64,000 bases of DNA from Streptomyces clavuligerus (GCF_005519465.1 NZ_CP027858.1:806001-870000), one strand, 5' to 3'. Numbered from the stretch's first letter, positions 51,719-61,407 are shown. Translations and numbers: made by a program. The notes: a model not told the origin generated them from the letters alone.

Positions 51719-52738
51719 ATGCGCATCGGAGTCATCGGGACGGGACGTATCGGGGCCTTCCACACGGCGGCGCTCAGCCGTCGGCGGGAGATCGGCTCAC
51801 TGGTCGTGACGGACGCGGAACCGGCCCGGGCGGCGGAGATCGCCGCGCGCACGGGGGCCACCGCGGTCGCCGGTACGGACGAGCTGTTCGCCTCCGGCCC
51901 GGACGCGGTGGTGATCGCCTCGGCGACCGCGTCCCACGCCGGGCTGATCGCCCGCGCCGCCGGGGCCGGGCTCCCCGCCTTCTGCGAGAAGCCGATCGCC
52001 GTGGACCTGCCGGGCACCCTGGCCGCGCTGCGCGCGGTGGAGTCGGCGGGCACCGTGCTCCAGATCGGTTTCATGCGCCGCTTCGACGCGGGCTACACGG
52101 CCGCCCGCCGGGCGCTGCGCTCGGGACGGCTCGGACGGCTCCACACCGTACGGGCGATCTCCTCGGACCCCGCGCCGCCGCCCGCCGGGTATCTGCCGCT
52201 CTCCGGCGGTCTGTACCGGGACTGTCTGGTGCACGACTTCGACATACTGCGCTGGGTCACCGGGCGGGAGGTCGTGGAGGTGTACGCGACGGGCTCGGAC
52301 GCGGCTGGGGCGATGTTCCGGGAGGCCGGTGACGTCGACACGGCGGCGGTGGCGCTCACCCTGGACGACGGCACCCTGGCGACGGCGACCGCGACCCGGT
52401 GCAACGGCGCGGGCTACGACGTACGGATGGAGCTGGCGGGCGACCTCGACCAGATCGCCGTGGGACTGGACGGCCGGACGCCGATCACCTCGGCCGAACC
52501 CCGGGGGCCGGGCGCGCCGGACAAGCCGTGGCCGGGCTTCCTGGAGCGGTTCGCCCCCGCGTACGAGGCCGAGCTGGCGGCCTTCGTCCGGGTGGCCCGG
52601 GGCGAGGCCGAGAACCCGTGCGACGGGCGGGAGGCGCTGGCGGCGCTGCGGATCGCGGAGGCGTGCGAGCGCTCCCGGCGGGAGCGGCGGCCGGTGCGGA
52701 TCGAGGAGATCCCGGTGGACACGGAGCCCTCCGGCTGA
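51719..52738 (+). CDS. Gfo/Idh/MocA-family dehydrogenase (inositol 2-dehydrogenase-like)
   Basis: This 339-residue NAD(P)-dependent oxidoreductase has the Rossmann motif GVIGTGRIGAFHTAAL, the family signature FCEKPIAVDLPG and the catalytic-region DCLVHDFDILRWVTG with the conserved Asp and His. IQIGFMRRFD-like QIGFMRRFDAGY matches the myo-inositol 2-dehydrogenase branch, although other sugars are possible. It shares an operator with the sugar ABC operon, so it probably oxidises the imported sugar or polyol. Confidence 0.88.
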   Translation: MRIGVIGTGRIGAFHTAALSRRREIGSLVVTDAEPARAAEIAARTGATAVAGTDELFASGPDAVVIASATASHAGLIARAAGAGLPAFCEKPIAVDLPGTLAALRAVESAGTVLQIGFMRRFDAGYTAARRALRSGRLGRLHTVRAISSDPAPPPAGYLPLSGGLYRDCLVHDFDILRWVTGREVVEVYATGSDAAGAMFREAGDVDTAAVALTLDDGTLATATATRCNGAGYDVRMELAGDLDQIAVGLDGRTPITSAEPRGPGAPDKPWPGFLERFAPAYEAELAAFVRVARGEAENPCDGREALAALRIAEACERSRRERRPVRIEEIPVDTEPSG

Positions 52739-52740
52739 GC

Positions 52741-52781
52741 CGCCGGGGCGCGGCCGGGTCCGTCCCGGCCGCGCCCCGGCG
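52741..52781. terminator. Perfect 18-bp bidirectional terminator
   Basis: Bases 52741-52758 are exactly complementary to 52764-52781 around a five-base loop. It fills the gap between the convergent dehydrogenase and cytochrome P450 genes. Confidence 0.88.
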
Positions 52782-52786
52782 GGTCG

Positions 52787-53959
52787 CTACCAGCGCACGG
52801 GCAGGCGGCGGGTGCCCCGCAGCAGCAGCCCCGGCAGCCACTCCGGCGGTCCGCCTTCCGGGTCCGCGGCCAGCGCGGGTAATCGGTTCAGCAGCGCCTC
52901 CAGGGCGATCCTGGCCTCCAGCCGGGCCAGCCCGGCGCCGATGCAGAAGTGGATGCCGTGGCCGAAGGCCAGATGCCCCCGGGTGTCCCGGGCGGGGTCG
53001 AAGGTGTCCGGGTCGGGGAAGCGCGCCGGGTCCCGGCTCGCCGCGCCGAGCCCCACGACCACGATCTCCCCGGCGGGGACGGTGACTCCCCCGATCTCCA
53101 CCGGGGCGACGGTGAACCGGCCCGCCGACGTCAGGATCGGCCCCTCGTGCCGCAGGGTCTCCTCGATCACCGCGTCCAGCAGCGAGGGGTCCGCCCGTAC
53201 GGCGGTCAGCCGCACGGGGTCCACGAGCAGGGCCCGGACCGCTCCGGCGATGAGCTGGACGGTGGTCTCGTGCCCCGCGACCAGCAGCAGATAGGCGAGG
53301 CCCCGCAGCTCGGGCACCGACAGCCGGTCGCCGTCCTCGTCATGGGTGGCGACCAGCGCGGAGAGCAGGTCGTCCGAGGGGTCCCGGCGCTTGGCCTCGA
53401 CAAGGGTGTCGAGGTACGGGGTCAGCGCGTCCAGCGCCAGCCGCCCCGCCTCCTCCGAGGTGGGCGTGATCAGCTCGGAGGACCAGCTCCGGAAGACCTC
53501 GCGATCCTTCGTCGGCACCCCGAGCAGTTCGCAGATGACGGTGATCGGCAGCGGAAACGCCAGGCTCTCGATCAGATCGCCCCGCCCGGTGGGCGGCAGC
53601 GCGTCCAGCAGCTCCGCGGTGATCCGTTCGATGCGCGGCGCCAGCTGCTCCACCCGGCGCGCGGTGAACTCCCGCGCGATGAGTCTGCGCAGCCGGGTGT
53701 GGTCGGGCGGGTCGCTCTCCAGCAGGCTGGGCCCGATGGAGTGGATCTCGTAGGGCGGGTCGGGCAGGGCCTCGGGCGACTTGGCCAGCCGGGGGTCGGT
53801 GAGCGCGGCCCGTGCGTCCTCGTACCCGAGGACCAGCCAGAATTCGGTGCCGAAGGGGTCGCGCAGCCGGTGGACGGGGCCCTGTTCCCGCCAACGGGCG
53901 AAGTACGCGTAGGGGTTGGCGTCAAAACCGTGGAGCTCGGCGATGTCGATGGTCTCCAT
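52787..53959 (-). CDS. Cytochrome P450
   Basis: This 390-residue soluble P450 has the I-helix AGHETT, the ExxR motif in EETLRHEG, and the heme-binding FGHGIHFCIGAGLARLE with Cys near residue 339. SDPPDHTRLRRLIAREFT is the usual B'-C region. Size and motifs suggest the actinobacterial CYP107-like group that hydroxylates small molecules. No ferredoxin gene is adjacent and there is no biosynthetic cluster around it. It starts nine bases after the response regulator stop, so it may be co-transcribed with the two-component genes. Confidence 0.93.
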   Translation of the reverse strand: METIDIAELHGFDANPYAYFARWREQGPVHRLRDPFGTEFWLVLGYEDARAALTDPRLAKSPEALPDPPYEIHSIGPSLLESDPPDHTRLRRLIAREFTARRVEQLAPRIERITAELLDALPPTGRGDLIESLAFPLPITVICELLGVPTKDREVFRSWSSELITPTSEEAGRLALDALTPYLDTLVEAKRRDPSDDLLSALVATHDEDGDRLSVPELRGLAYLLLVAGHETTVQLIAGAVRALLVDPVRLTAVRADPSLLDAVIEETLRHEGPILTSAGRFTVAPVEIGGVTVPAGEIVVVGLGAASRDPARFPDPDTFDPARDTRGHLAFGHGIHFCIGAGLARLEARIALEALLNRLPALAADPEGGPPEWLPGLLLRGTRRLPVRW

Positions 53960-53968
53960 TGGCCCACC

Positions 53969-54646
53969 TTACGCACCGTCGTCAAGCAGCTCCGCGTCGT
54001 GCACCAGCAGGGCGATCTGGACCCGGTTGTTGAGACCGAGCTTGGCGAGGACGCGGGAGACATGGGTCTTGACCGTCGGCACGCTTATATAGAGGCTCGC
54101 GGAGATCTCCGCGTTGGACTGTCCCCGGCCGACGGCGAGCGCCACCTCGCGCTCCCGGCCGGCCAGCGTCTCCAGCCGGGCGAGGGCCGAGCGGCGGCGC
54201 GGATCGCCCGCGGCGTCCCGTGCCGTGCCGACGACATGGGACATGAGCTGGCGGGTCACCGCCGGGGAGAGCACGGGGTCGCCCGCCGCGACCCGGCGCA
54301 CGGCGTCGACGATCTCGGCGGGCGGGGTGTCCTTCAGGACGAAGCCCGCCGCCCCGGCCCGCAGCGCGCGCAGCACCTGTTCATCGGCGTGGAAGGTGGT
54401 GAGCACCACGACCTCGGGGGCGCCCGGGCGGGCGCGCAGCCGCTCGGTGGCGGTGAGGCCGTCCACGGCGGGCATCCTGATGTCCATCAGGACCACGTCG
54501 GGCGCCAGCCGGTCGACCAGCTCCTGCACCTCGGCGCCGTCGGCGCCCTCCCCCACGATCTCCAGGTCCTCGGCCCCGCCGAGCATCAGGGCGAGACCGG
54601 CGCGCACCAGGGGATCGTCGTCGACGACAAGCAATCGGACCGTCAT
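53969..54646 (-). CDS. NarL/LuxR-family response regulator
   Basis: This 225-residue regulator has a receiver domain (LLVVDDDPLVRAGL, phosphorylated Asp in VVLMDIRMP, LTTF, KDTPP) and a C-terminal LuxR-type helix-turn-helix (LAGREREVALAVGRGQSNAE followed by PTVKTHVSRVLAKLG). Its ATG at 54646 overlaps the kinase stop by ATGA, which fixes this start over a GTG at 54655. Confidence 0.94.
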   Translation of the reverse strand: MTVRLLVVDDDPLVRAGLALMLGGAEDLEIVGEGADGAEVQELVDRLAPDVVLMDIRMPAVDGLTATERLRARPGAPEVVVLTTFHADEQVLRALRAGAAGFVLKDTPPAEIVDAVRRVAAGDPVLSPAVTRQLMSHVVGTARDAAGDPRRRSALARLETLAGREREVALAVGRGQSNAEISASLYISVPTVKTHVSRVLAKLGLNNRVQIALLVHDAELLDDGA

Positions 54647-55884
54647 GCGGACCACGGTAGCCAGGCTTGGACATGGAATCCGCCGTCTCCGGTCCTGCCG
54701 TGCCGGAGGGTGCCCCCGGCCAGGGTGGCGCGTTCGGTGAGCCCGATCAGCCCCTGCCCGGAGCCGGGCACCGCCGGGACCTCGCCGGGCGGCGCGGGAT
54801 TGTCGACGAGCACGGTGACGCCCTCGCCCGGACCGCCCCGCACGACGACGGTGACCTCCGCGCCGGGGGCGTGCTTGCGGGCGTTGGTCAGGCCCTCCTG
54901 GGCGATGCGGTAGACGGTGCGGCCGGTGGCGGCGGGCACGGCCGCCGGGTCGGCGATCCGGTTGTCGAGGACGACGCTCGCCCCGGCGGCGCGGCCCTCG
55001 GCGACCAGGGTGTCCAGGGTGGCGAGGGTCGGCTGCGGGCGGTCCGCGGAGTCGCCCTCGCCGGGGGCGCGCAGCACCCCGATGATCTGTCGGAGGTCCT
55101 GGAGGGCCTCGTGCGCGCTGTCCCGGATCACCCCGGCGGCGCGCGCGACCTCCGCGGGCGGCGCGTCCGGACGGAACTCCAGCGCACCGGCGTGGACGCT
55201 CAGCAGGGTGAGCCGGTGCGCGAGGACGTCGTGCATCTCCCGGGCGATGGCCTCACGGGCGAGCCGCTGCGCCTGCTCGGCACGGAGCACGGCCTCCTCC
55301 TCGGCCCGTTCGGCCCGTTCCCGCAGGACGACGACGAGCTGTCGGCTGGAGCGGACGAGCATGCCCCAGCCGACCATCAGCAGCACCAGGAGCAGCCCGG
55401 TGACGACCGAGCCGAGGTAGCCGAGGGAGGGGTCGGGGCGGACCGCCGGCTGGAGGGCGGCGGACAGCACCGCCACGCCCCCGACGAGGGCGACCGGCCG
55501 GAAGGGGCGGTGCACGGCCACGCTGAACAGGGCGACCAGATACGCCCCTCCGGCGGCCGGGGTGACGATGCTCACCACCGCGAGGGCCAGGACGAGCTGC
55601 ACCGGCCAGCGCCGCCGGGGCCACAGGGCGCAGCAGGCGGCGGCGCCGAGGAGCTGGTCGAGGAGGACGATCGCCGAGCCCTCGTTGAGCTGTGTGCTGG
55701 TGTCCAGGGCGGTGAGGCCCAGCAGGGAGGCGCCGAGGAAGAGGACGGTGTCCACGACCCAGTCGCGCACGGTCCGCCGGGGCCTGCCGCCGGGTCCCGG
55801 GGCCCGGCCCGTGCCTCCGGGCCCGGTGCCGGGCGAGCCCGCCATGGCCGAGGGCAGCAGCCAGGGATACTCCGTACGCGTCAT
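54643..55884 (-). CDS. Sensor histidine kinase (NarL-type, HisKA_3)
   Basis: This kinase of about 413 residues has four to five N-terminal membrane segments, then a dimerisation box with the phospho-acceptor His in REMHDVLAHRLTLLSVHAG near residue 215, and a HATPase domain (YRIAQEGLTNARKHAPGA, GQGLIGLTERATLAGG). There is no large extracellular sensor, so the signal is probably sensed in the membrane. It pairs with the overlapping response regulator. An in-frame ATG at 55902 is an alternative start. Confidence 0.92.
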   Translation of the reverse strand: MTRTEYPWLLPSAMAGSPGTGPGGTGRAPGPGGRPRRTVRDWVVDTVLFLGASLLGLTALDTSTQLNEGSAIVLLDQLLGAAACCALWPRRRWPVQLVLALAVVSIVTPAAGGAYLVALFSVAVHRPFRPVALVGGVAVLSAALQPAVRPDPSLGYLGSVVTGLLLVLLMVGWGMLVRSSRQLVVVLRERAERAEEEAVLRAEQAQRLAREAIAREMHDVLAHRLTLLSVHAGALEFRPDAPPAEVARAAGVIRDSAHEALQDLRQIIGVLRAPGEGDSADRPQPTLATLDTLVAEGRAAGASVVLDNRIADPAAVPAATGRTVYRIAQEGLTNARKHAPGAEVTVVVRGGPGEGVTVLVDNPAPPGEVPAVPGSGQGLIGLTERATLAGGTLRHGRTGDGGFHVQAWLPWSA

Positions 55885-56040
55885 GGGGGACAACCTACGC
55901 ATCCCTCCGCTCCGGTCGCGTCCCGAGGACTCAGGGCGCTACCAAAGTCGCGGGGGACGAGACTTTCGACGGCGGAGGACGGGCGGAGGGCATGCCGAGG
56001 GCGGATACCCAGGGGGCGGGCGGGGGCCGAGGCTGGGGGC

Positions 56041-56256
56041 ATGAGCAAAGCGCTGGAGTGGGTCGGCGGAGCACTGCTGGTCCTGGGGGTGTGCGGGGTG
56101 ATCCGCGAGCTGACGGGATGGTTCCCGGTCATGGGGGCGACCCGCTTCCTGACGGAGAACGTGGAGTTCTTCGGGGAGCGGGCCGTCTTCACGAATGTCG
56201 TGATCGCGGTGCTGGGCTTCGCGCTGGTGATGACGGGGGAACGGTTGCGACGGTGA
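56041..56256 (+). CDS. Small two-helix membrane protein
   Basis: This 71-residue protein (MSKALEWVGGALLVLGVCGV at the start) has two hydrophobic segments, residues about 6-21 and 49-66, and a charged C-terminus GERLRR. I recognise no family. It is divergent from the histidine kinase and convergent with the reductase gene. Confidence 0.65.
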   Translation: MSKALEWVGGALLVLGVCGVIRELTGWFPVMGATRFLTENVEFFGERAVFTNVVIAVLGFALVMTGERLRR

Positions 56257-56295
56257 GCCTCCGGGATGCCGGGGTGCCGCGTTCCCGCCGCCGGG

Positions 56296-56913
56296 TCAGT
56301 CCGCGTAACTCCCGTACCGGGGGCGGCCGTCGAACGCGTAGGCGTTGAGGGTGACGCCCGAGGCGGTGATACGGGTCCCGGTGTGCCGGAAGGCGGTGGG
56401 CCTGGCGCCCTCGGGGAAGAGGCGCAGGCCCTCGCCGAGGACCACGGGGAAGACCAGCAGCCGCAGGACGTCGACGAGGTCGTGGGCGAGCAGGAACGGG
56501 GCGAGCTGCCCGCTGCCGTGCACCTGGAGTTCGCCCTCGGTGCGGTCCTTGACCGCCCGGACGTCCGCGGCCAGGTCGCTCCGGCCGATCACCGTGGTGC
56601 CCGCCCAGGCGGGGTCGGTCAGCGTGGTGGAGGCGACGTACTTGGGCAGGGCGTTGAGCCGGGAGGCGATCGGGTCGGCGGGGTCGGTCCGCTGCGGCCA
56701 GTGCCCGGCGAAGATGTCGTAGGTCCGCCGCCCGAGCAGAAACGCCCCGGCCCGCTCCATGACGTCCACGATGAAGCGGCCAAATTCCTCGTCGCCGTAG
56801 GGAACGGACCAGCCGCCGTGGCCGAAGCCGCCGCTGGGGTCCTCGTCGGGCGCGCCGGGTGCCTGCATGACGCCGTCGAGGGTGACGAAGGTGGTGAGGG
56901 TGAGCTGAGCCAT
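56296..56913 (-). CDS. Dihydrofolate reductase / RibD C-terminal domain-like protein
   Basis: This 205-residue protein belongs to the DHFR-like group with LTTFVTLDGVMQAPG at the N-terminus, LLGRRTYDIFAGHWP and LRLLVFPVVLGEGLRLFPEG. Members reduce pteridine- or deaminoriboflavin-like substrates, and many are of unknown function in actinobacteria. The ATG at 56913 has GGAGG 11 bases upstream; a GTG at 56931 is less likely. Confidence 0.88.
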   Translation of the reverse strand: MAQLTLTTFVTLDGVMQAPGAPDEDPSGGFGHGGWSVPYGDEEFGRFIVDVMERAGAFLLGRRTYDIFAGHWPQRTDPADPIASRLNALPKYVASTTLTDPAWAGTTVIGRSDLAADVRAVKDRTEGELQVHGSGQLAPFLLAHDLVDVLRLLVFPVVLGEGLRLFPEGARPTAFRHTGTRITASGVTLNAYAFDGRPRYGSYAD

Positions 56914-57067
56914 GACGGTGCCTGCCTCCACGGGTGCGGTTCCGGGTCCGGGTCCGGCGGCCCCCTCCTCGTCGATCTTCAGGTCCGCTCCCCGCCTGCG
57001 CCAGTCGGGCGGGGCGGCTTCCCCGGACGGCGCGGCGGGCGGGATCGGCCCCGGAACGGGGCGGCGG

Positions 57068-58246
57068 TCAGGCCGTCAGGGAGCGGTGGCGGGCGTGGAG
57101 GCGGGTGGTGGCGTCGGGGGTGAGGGTTCCATGGACGCGGAGGCGGGAGATGCCGCCGTCCGGGTGGATGTCGAGCCGCAGCCGGTCCCCGGTGACGGGG
57201 CGTTCCAGGACGAAGCGGTGGCCGCTGTCGGGCTGCAACCGTGTCGGCGGCAGGATCTCGGTCCACTCGCCGTCCGTCCCGTCCTGGAGCCACAGCGAGG
57301 CCCAGCCGGCGCTGTTCCCCTTGAGATACGCCGTGTCGATCTCCACGGCGCGGATCTCCCCGCGCTCCACCAGCCGGTAGCGAATCCAGTCGTGGCCGCC
57401 GTCCCGCCGCCGCCGGGTCTCCCAGCCCTCGTCCATCCTGCGGGAGCGCCCCGGCAGGATGGTGTGGGCCGCCGGGGAGTAGAAACGGTCGGACGCGTCC
57501 TCGACCTGTCCCCCGTTCTCCAGGGCCACCAGGTCGAACGAGCCGAGCGCGGCGAGCCAGCCGGGGTCGGGGACGACCTCCCCGTACACCCGCAGCCGGG
57601 CGACACCGCCGTCGGGGAACTGCCGCAGCCGCAGATGGGTGAAGCGGCGCTCGACGGCGACGGTGAAGCCGTTCGCGGCGTGGCCGCCGACCGGGGTGCG
57701 GGGGACGAGGGCCGTCCAGGCCGTGCCCGGGGCGAGCAGTTCCTCGGGGGAGGGTGTACCGGGGACGAGGGCCGCCTCGACGGACACCGCCTGCGGGTGG
57801 TTGCCCCGGAAGTGCGCGGTGTCGACGACGACGCCCCGGACCACGCCGGGCGCTCCGAGCCGTACCAGCGCCCAGTCGTGGTCGCCGTCCCGCGGGTGGG
57901 GCCGGTCCGCGCCCGTGCCCCGGCGGCGGCGGGTCTCCCAACCGTCCATGATCTTGCCCTTGTGGCCGAAGCGTTCGGGGTCGAAGACGGCGGGGCCGGG
58001 GGTGAGCAGGTTCTCCCGGTCCGCGAAGAACTCGTCGTTGGCGGCGACGACGGCCGCGCCGAGCCGCCGGTCGGCGAGGTCGACGGGATCGCTGCGGCCG
58101 GTGCGGCGGGCGAAGGGGAATCCGGCGGGTCCCGGGGTCCGGTAGTCGGCGTAGGGGTCGCCGCCGCCGTAGGGAGCGGCGGCCCCGGTGAAGGAGGGGC
58201 ACGGGTCGGGGGCGGACGGCGGGTGGTCGGCCGGGAGGGGCGGCAC
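57068..58246 (-). CDS. alc: Allantoicase
   Basis: This 392-residue enzyme splits allantoate to ureidoglycolate and urea. It consists of two homologous beta-sandwich repeats: residues about 45-195 (GAAVVAANDEFFADRENLL, MDGWETRRRR, DWALVRLGAPGVVRG) and about 215-385 (FDLVALENGGQVEDASDRFY, MDEGWETRRRRDGGHDWIRY). The paired DGWETRRRR blocks are typical. Its ATG is two bases after the allantoinase stop. Confidence 0.94.
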   Translation of the reverse strand: MPPLPADHPPSAPDPCPSFTGAAAPYGGGDPYADYRTPGPAGFPFARRTGRSDPVDLADRRLGAAVVAANDEFFADRENLLTPGPAVFDPERFGHKGKIMDGWETRRRRGTGADRPHPRDGDHDWALVRLGAPGVVRGVVVDTAHFRGNHPQAVSVEAALVPGTPSPEELLAPGTAWTALVPRTPVGGHAANGFTVAVERRFTHLRLRQFPDGGVARLRVYGEVVPDPGWLAALGSFDLVALENGGQVEDASDRFYSPAAHTILPGRSRRMDEGWETRRRRDGGHDWIRYRLVERGEIRAVEIDTAYLKGNSAGWASLWLQDGTDGEWTEILPPTRLQPDSGHRFVLERPVTGDRLRLDIHPDGGISRLRVHGTLTPDATTRLHARHRSLTA

Positions 58247-58248
58247 GG

Positions 58249-59586
58249 TCAGGCGCTCCTTTCGATGAGCCGGCCGGTGGGCCCGGCCGGGACGCCGTCC
58301 ACCGCCGCGCGTTCACCGCGCAACCAGGTGGAACGGACGACTCCGTGGAGGGTTCTCCCCGTGTACGCGGTGATCCGGTTGCGGTGGTGCAGCCGCACGG
58401 GGTCGACGGTGAAGGTCGCGTCGGGCGCGAGGACGGCGAAGTCGGCGTCGTGACCGGGCGCTATGGCGCCCTTGCGGTCGAGGCCCGCCAGCCGCGCCGG
58501 GCCGTGCGCCATCCAGCGGGCGACGTCCGCCAGGGTGTGGCCGCGCCGCCGGGCCTCGGTCCAGACGACGGGCAGCCCGAGCTGGAGCGAGGAGATCCCG
58601 CCCCACGCGGAGGCGAAGTCGCCGGTCTTCAGCGCGGTGGCGCAGGGCGAGTGGTCCGAGACGACGGCGTCCAGGGTGCCGTCGGCGAGCCCCGTCCAGA
58701 GCGCGTCCCGGTTGGCGGCCTCGCGGATGGGCGGACAGCACTTGAACTCGGTCGCCCCGTCGGGGACTTCCTCGGCGGTCAGGGCCAGGAAGTGCGGGCA
58801 GGTCTCGGCGGTGATCCGTACGCCCTCCGCCCGCGCGCGGGCGATCAGGGGCAGCGCGGAAGCGGACGACAGATGCAGGATGTGCACCCGGGCGTCCAGC
58901 CGCCGGGCGGTGCCGATCAGCCGGGCGACGGCGCTGTGTTCGGCCGCGGGGGGACGGGAGGCGAGGAAGTCCGGGTAACGGGGTCCCGGCCGCTGGCCGG
59001 TGAGGTGGGCGGGGTCCTCGGCGTGCACGATCAGCAGCCCGTCGAACGAGGCGATCGCGGCCGTCGCGCGCTCCAGGGCCGCGGGGTCCAGCTCCGGGAA
59101 CTCCTCGACACCGGACGGCGAGAGGAAGCACTTGAAGCCGAGGACCCCCGCGTCGTGCAGGGGGCGCAGCTCGGCGGTGTTGTCCGGGACCGCCCCGCCC
59201 CAGAACCCCGTGTCGGTGTGGACCCGGGGCCGTGCCGTGGCCTGTTTGGTCCGCAGATGGCCGACCGTGGTCGTCGGGGGGATCGAGTTGAGCGGCATGT
59301 CGACCAGGGTGGTGACGCCTCCCGCGACCGCCGCGCGGGTGGCGCTGGCGAACCCCTCCCACTCCGTGCGCCCGGGGTCGTTGATATGCACATGGGTGTC
59401 GACCAGGCCGGGGAGGACGGCGTCGGCCCCGGTGTCCACGAGCCGGGCACCGGCGGGTACGGGGGCGTCGTACGGGAGGACGGCGGTGATCGTGCCGCCG
59501 CTGACGGCGATCGCGGCGGGCCGCTCCCCGTCCGGTGTGATCACCCGTCGGGACCGCAGCACCAGACGCGCACCGCTCTCGTCCAC
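58249..59586 (-). CDS. allB: Allantoinase
   Basis: This 445-residue cyclic amidohydrolase hydrolyses allantoin to allantoate. It has the metal motif [18 protein letters not shown], the carboxylated-Lys region [19 protein letters not shown] near residue 142, and [15 protein letters not shown]. The GTG at 59586 has GAAGGAG five bases upstream; the GTG at 59601 lacks one. It heads the leftward allB-alc operon, with a palindromic operator 30 bases before it. Confidence 0.94.
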   Translation of the reverse strand: MDESGARLVLRSRRVITPDGERPAAIAVSGGTITAVLPYDAPVPAGARLVDTGADAVLPGLVDTHVHINDPGRTEWEGFASATRAAVAGGVTTLVDMPLNSIPPTTTVGHLRTKQATARPRVHTDTGFWGGAVPDNTAELRPLHDAGVLGFKCFLSPSGVEEFPELDPAALERATAAIASFDGLLIVHAEDPAHLTGQRPGPRYPDFLASRPPAAEHSAVARLIGTARRLDARVHILHLSSASALPLIARARAEGVRITAETCPHFLALTAEEVPDGATEFKCCPPIREAANRDALWTGLADGTLDAVVSDHSPCATALKTGDFASAWGGISSLQLGLPVVWTEARRRGHTLADVARWMAHGPARLAGLDRKGAIAPGHDADFAVLAPDATFTVDPVRLHHRNRITAYTGRTLHGVVRSTWLRGERAAVDGVPAGPTGRLIERSA

Positions 59587-59615
59587 TCGTTCTCCTTCCA
59601 CATGCCCATGCGAAA

Positions 59616-59632
59616 TTCAACGAACTGTTGAA
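59616..59632. promoter_or_regulatory. Candidate IclR/AllR operator
   Basis: TTCAAC (59616-59621) and GTTGAA (59627-59632) form a perfect dyad around five bases. It lies in the divergent region between allB and the IclR regulator, 30 bases from the allB start. IclR-family proteins commonly bind TTCNNN-type dyads. Confidence 0.6.
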
Positions 59633-59792
59633 GGAGTCTTCACCCGCCCACCGGGGCCCGTCAAGCATCCGGAACCGGACGTCCGCCACCGGCGGGAACG
59701 GGCCTTCCACGGGGCGGAAGCAGGGCTCGGCCCCGGCGGATGCGGGCCGGTAGGCTGCTCACTCGCCCGTCCGCCCGAAAGGACCGCCGCCC

Positions 59793-60596
59793 GTGCCGAC
59801 GTCCAGCGCCCGCGCCTCCGCCGCCACCAAGTCCGCGACCAGCGGCGGGGTGCAGTCCCTGGAGCGCGCCTTCGATCTGCTCGAACGGATGGCCGACGCG
59901 GGTGGCGAGGTGGGGCTGAGCGAACTCTCCGTCAGCAGCGGACTTCCGCTGCCCACCATCCACCGGCTGATGCGCACCCTGGTGGCCTGCGGCTGTGTCC
60001 GGCAGCAGCCCAACCGCCGCTACGCGCTCGGCCCCCGGCTGATCCGGCTGGGCGAGTCGGCGTCCCGGCTGCTCGGGACCTGGGCCCGCCCCCATCTGGC
60101 CCGGCTGGTCGAGGAGACCGGCGAGACGGCGAACATGGCGCTGCTCGACGGCGACGAGGTCGTCTACGTCGCCCAGGTGCCGTCCAAACACTCCATGCGG
60201 ATGTTCACCGAGGTCGGCCGCCGGGTGCTCCCCCACTCCACCGGCGTCGGCAAGGCGCTGCTCGCGGGCGTCCCGCCCGAGGAGGTGCGCGCGCTCCTGG
60301 CCAGGACCGGGATGCCCGCCGCCACCGAGCGGACCATCACCGCGCCGGAGGAGTTCCTGCGGGCGCTGGCGGAGGTGCGCCGCCAGGGGTACGCGGTCGA
60401 CGACAACGAGCAGGAGATCGGCGTGCGCTGTCTCGCCGTTCCGGTCCCCGGCTCCCCCACCCTCGCCGCCGTCTCGATCTCGGGCCCGGCGGGCCGGGTC
60501 ACCGAGGCCGCCACCGGCTCGATCGTGCCCCTGCTCCAGGAGGTGGCGCGGGCCCTGTCGGACGAGCTGAACAGCACCGGCGCGACGGGGTTCTGA
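59793..60596 (+). CDS. IclR-family regulator of allantoin catabolism
   Basis: This 267-residue protein has an N-terminal winged helix (VQSLERAFDLLERMADAGGE, VSSGLPLPTIHRLMRTLVACG) and a C-terminal IclR effector domain (STGVGKALLAG, DDNEQEIGVRCLAVPVPG). It is divergent from allB-alc and is the likely repressor, as AllR is elsewhere, relieved by allantoate or glyoxylate-type effectors (family knowledge). The GTG start is 15 bases after GAAAGGA. Confidence 0.91.
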   Translation: MPTSSARASAATKSATSGGVQSLERAFDLLERMADAGGEVGLSELSVSSGLPLPTIHRLMRTLVACGCVRQQPNRRYALGPRLIRLGESASRLLGTWARPHLARLVEETGETANMALLDGDEVVYVAQVPSKHSMRMFTEVGRRVLPHSTGVGKALLAGVPPEEVRALLARTGMPAATERTITAPEEFLRALAEVRRQGYAVDDNEQEIGVRCLAVPVPGSPTLAAVSISGPAGRVTEAATGSIVPLLQEVARALSDELNSTGATGF

Positions 60597-60631
60597 GACC
60601 CCGCGGGAACGGGAGCGCGGGCGGGGGCGCG

Positions 60632-60663
60632 CGAAGGACCCCGGCGGGCTCCGGGGTCCTTCG
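60632..60663. terminator. Perfect 13-bp bidirectional terminator
   Basis: Bases 60632-60644 are exactly complementary to 60651-60663 around a six-base loop. It lies between the convergent IclR and alpha/beta-hydrolase genes. Confidence 0.85.
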
Positions 60664-60680
60664 GGACCGTCAGGGCCCGC

Positions 60681-61367
60681 TCAGCCCTGGGCCGCGTCGT
60701 CGATCAGATCGGCGATGTCCTTGGGGTGCGAGGCCAGCGAGGCATGGCTCGCGTCCAGTTCGATGATCTTGCGCGGGGACATCCGCTCCGCCATCCGGCG
60801 CTCATTGCCCGGGTCGATCATCCGGTCACGGGTCGACACCTGGTACCAGACGGGCTTCTTCCGCCAGGCCGGGTCGCCGATGGCGTCCCCGAAGGTCGAG
60901 GCGAGCGGCGCCTTCTGCGTCACCGCCATGACATACGCCTCCTCCTCGGACAGGTCCGCGCAGAAGCTCCAGTGGTACTTGTCCTGCGCGACCCAGAGAT
61001 AGCCGTCGGAGTCCGGCACGATGTTCTCGAACGCCTCGGGCGGGTGCTCCTGGCTGATCTGCCCCGGGCTCTCGCCCCGGTCGGGTGCGAACGCCGCGAC
61101 ATAGACGAGCCCGATGACGTTGGGCAGGTCACCGGCCTCGGTGATGACGGCGCCGCCGTAGGAGTGGCCCACGAGGATCACGGGCCCGTCCACCTGCTTG
61201 ACCATCTTCCGGGTCCGCTCGGCGTCCTCGGCCAACGAGGTGAGCGGGTTCTCCACGGCGTGGAGGTCGGTGTAGCCGCGGCTGCGCAGCTCCAGGATCT
61301 CCTTGCTCCAGTGCGCCGCGCCTCCCCAGAATCCATGCACCAGGACGATTGCGGGCTTGTCGGCCAT
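60681..61367 (-). CDS. Alpha/beta hydrolase
   Basis: This 228-residue protein has VLVHGFWGGAAHW (oxyanion-hole region), the nucleophile elbow GHSYGGAVI near residue 69, and a C-terminal ELDASHASLASHP carrying the catalytic His. It resembles small esterases of the EstC type. The substrate is unknown. An inverted repeat at the promoter suggests regulated expression. Confidence 0.88.
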   Translation of the reverse strand: MADKPAIVLVHGFWGGAAHWSKEILELRSRGYTDLHAVENPLTSLAEDAERTRKMVKQVDGPVILVGHSYGGAVITEAGDLPNVIGLVYVAAFAPDRGESPGQISQEHPPEAFENIVPDSDGYLWVAQDKYHWSFCADLSEEEAYVMAVTQKAPLASTFGDAIGDPAWRKKPVWYQVSTRDRMIDPGNERRMAERMSPRKIIELDASHASLASHPKDIADLIDDAAQG

Positions 61368-61407
61368 ATCAGCTTCCTCTGGACGTCAGTGGGTGATGTC
61401 ACACTTT

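Noticed and set aside
52787..55884. P450 with two-component genes considered as part of a natural-product cluster
   Set aside because: No polyketide, peptide or terpene synthase, transporter or resistance gene is adjacent.
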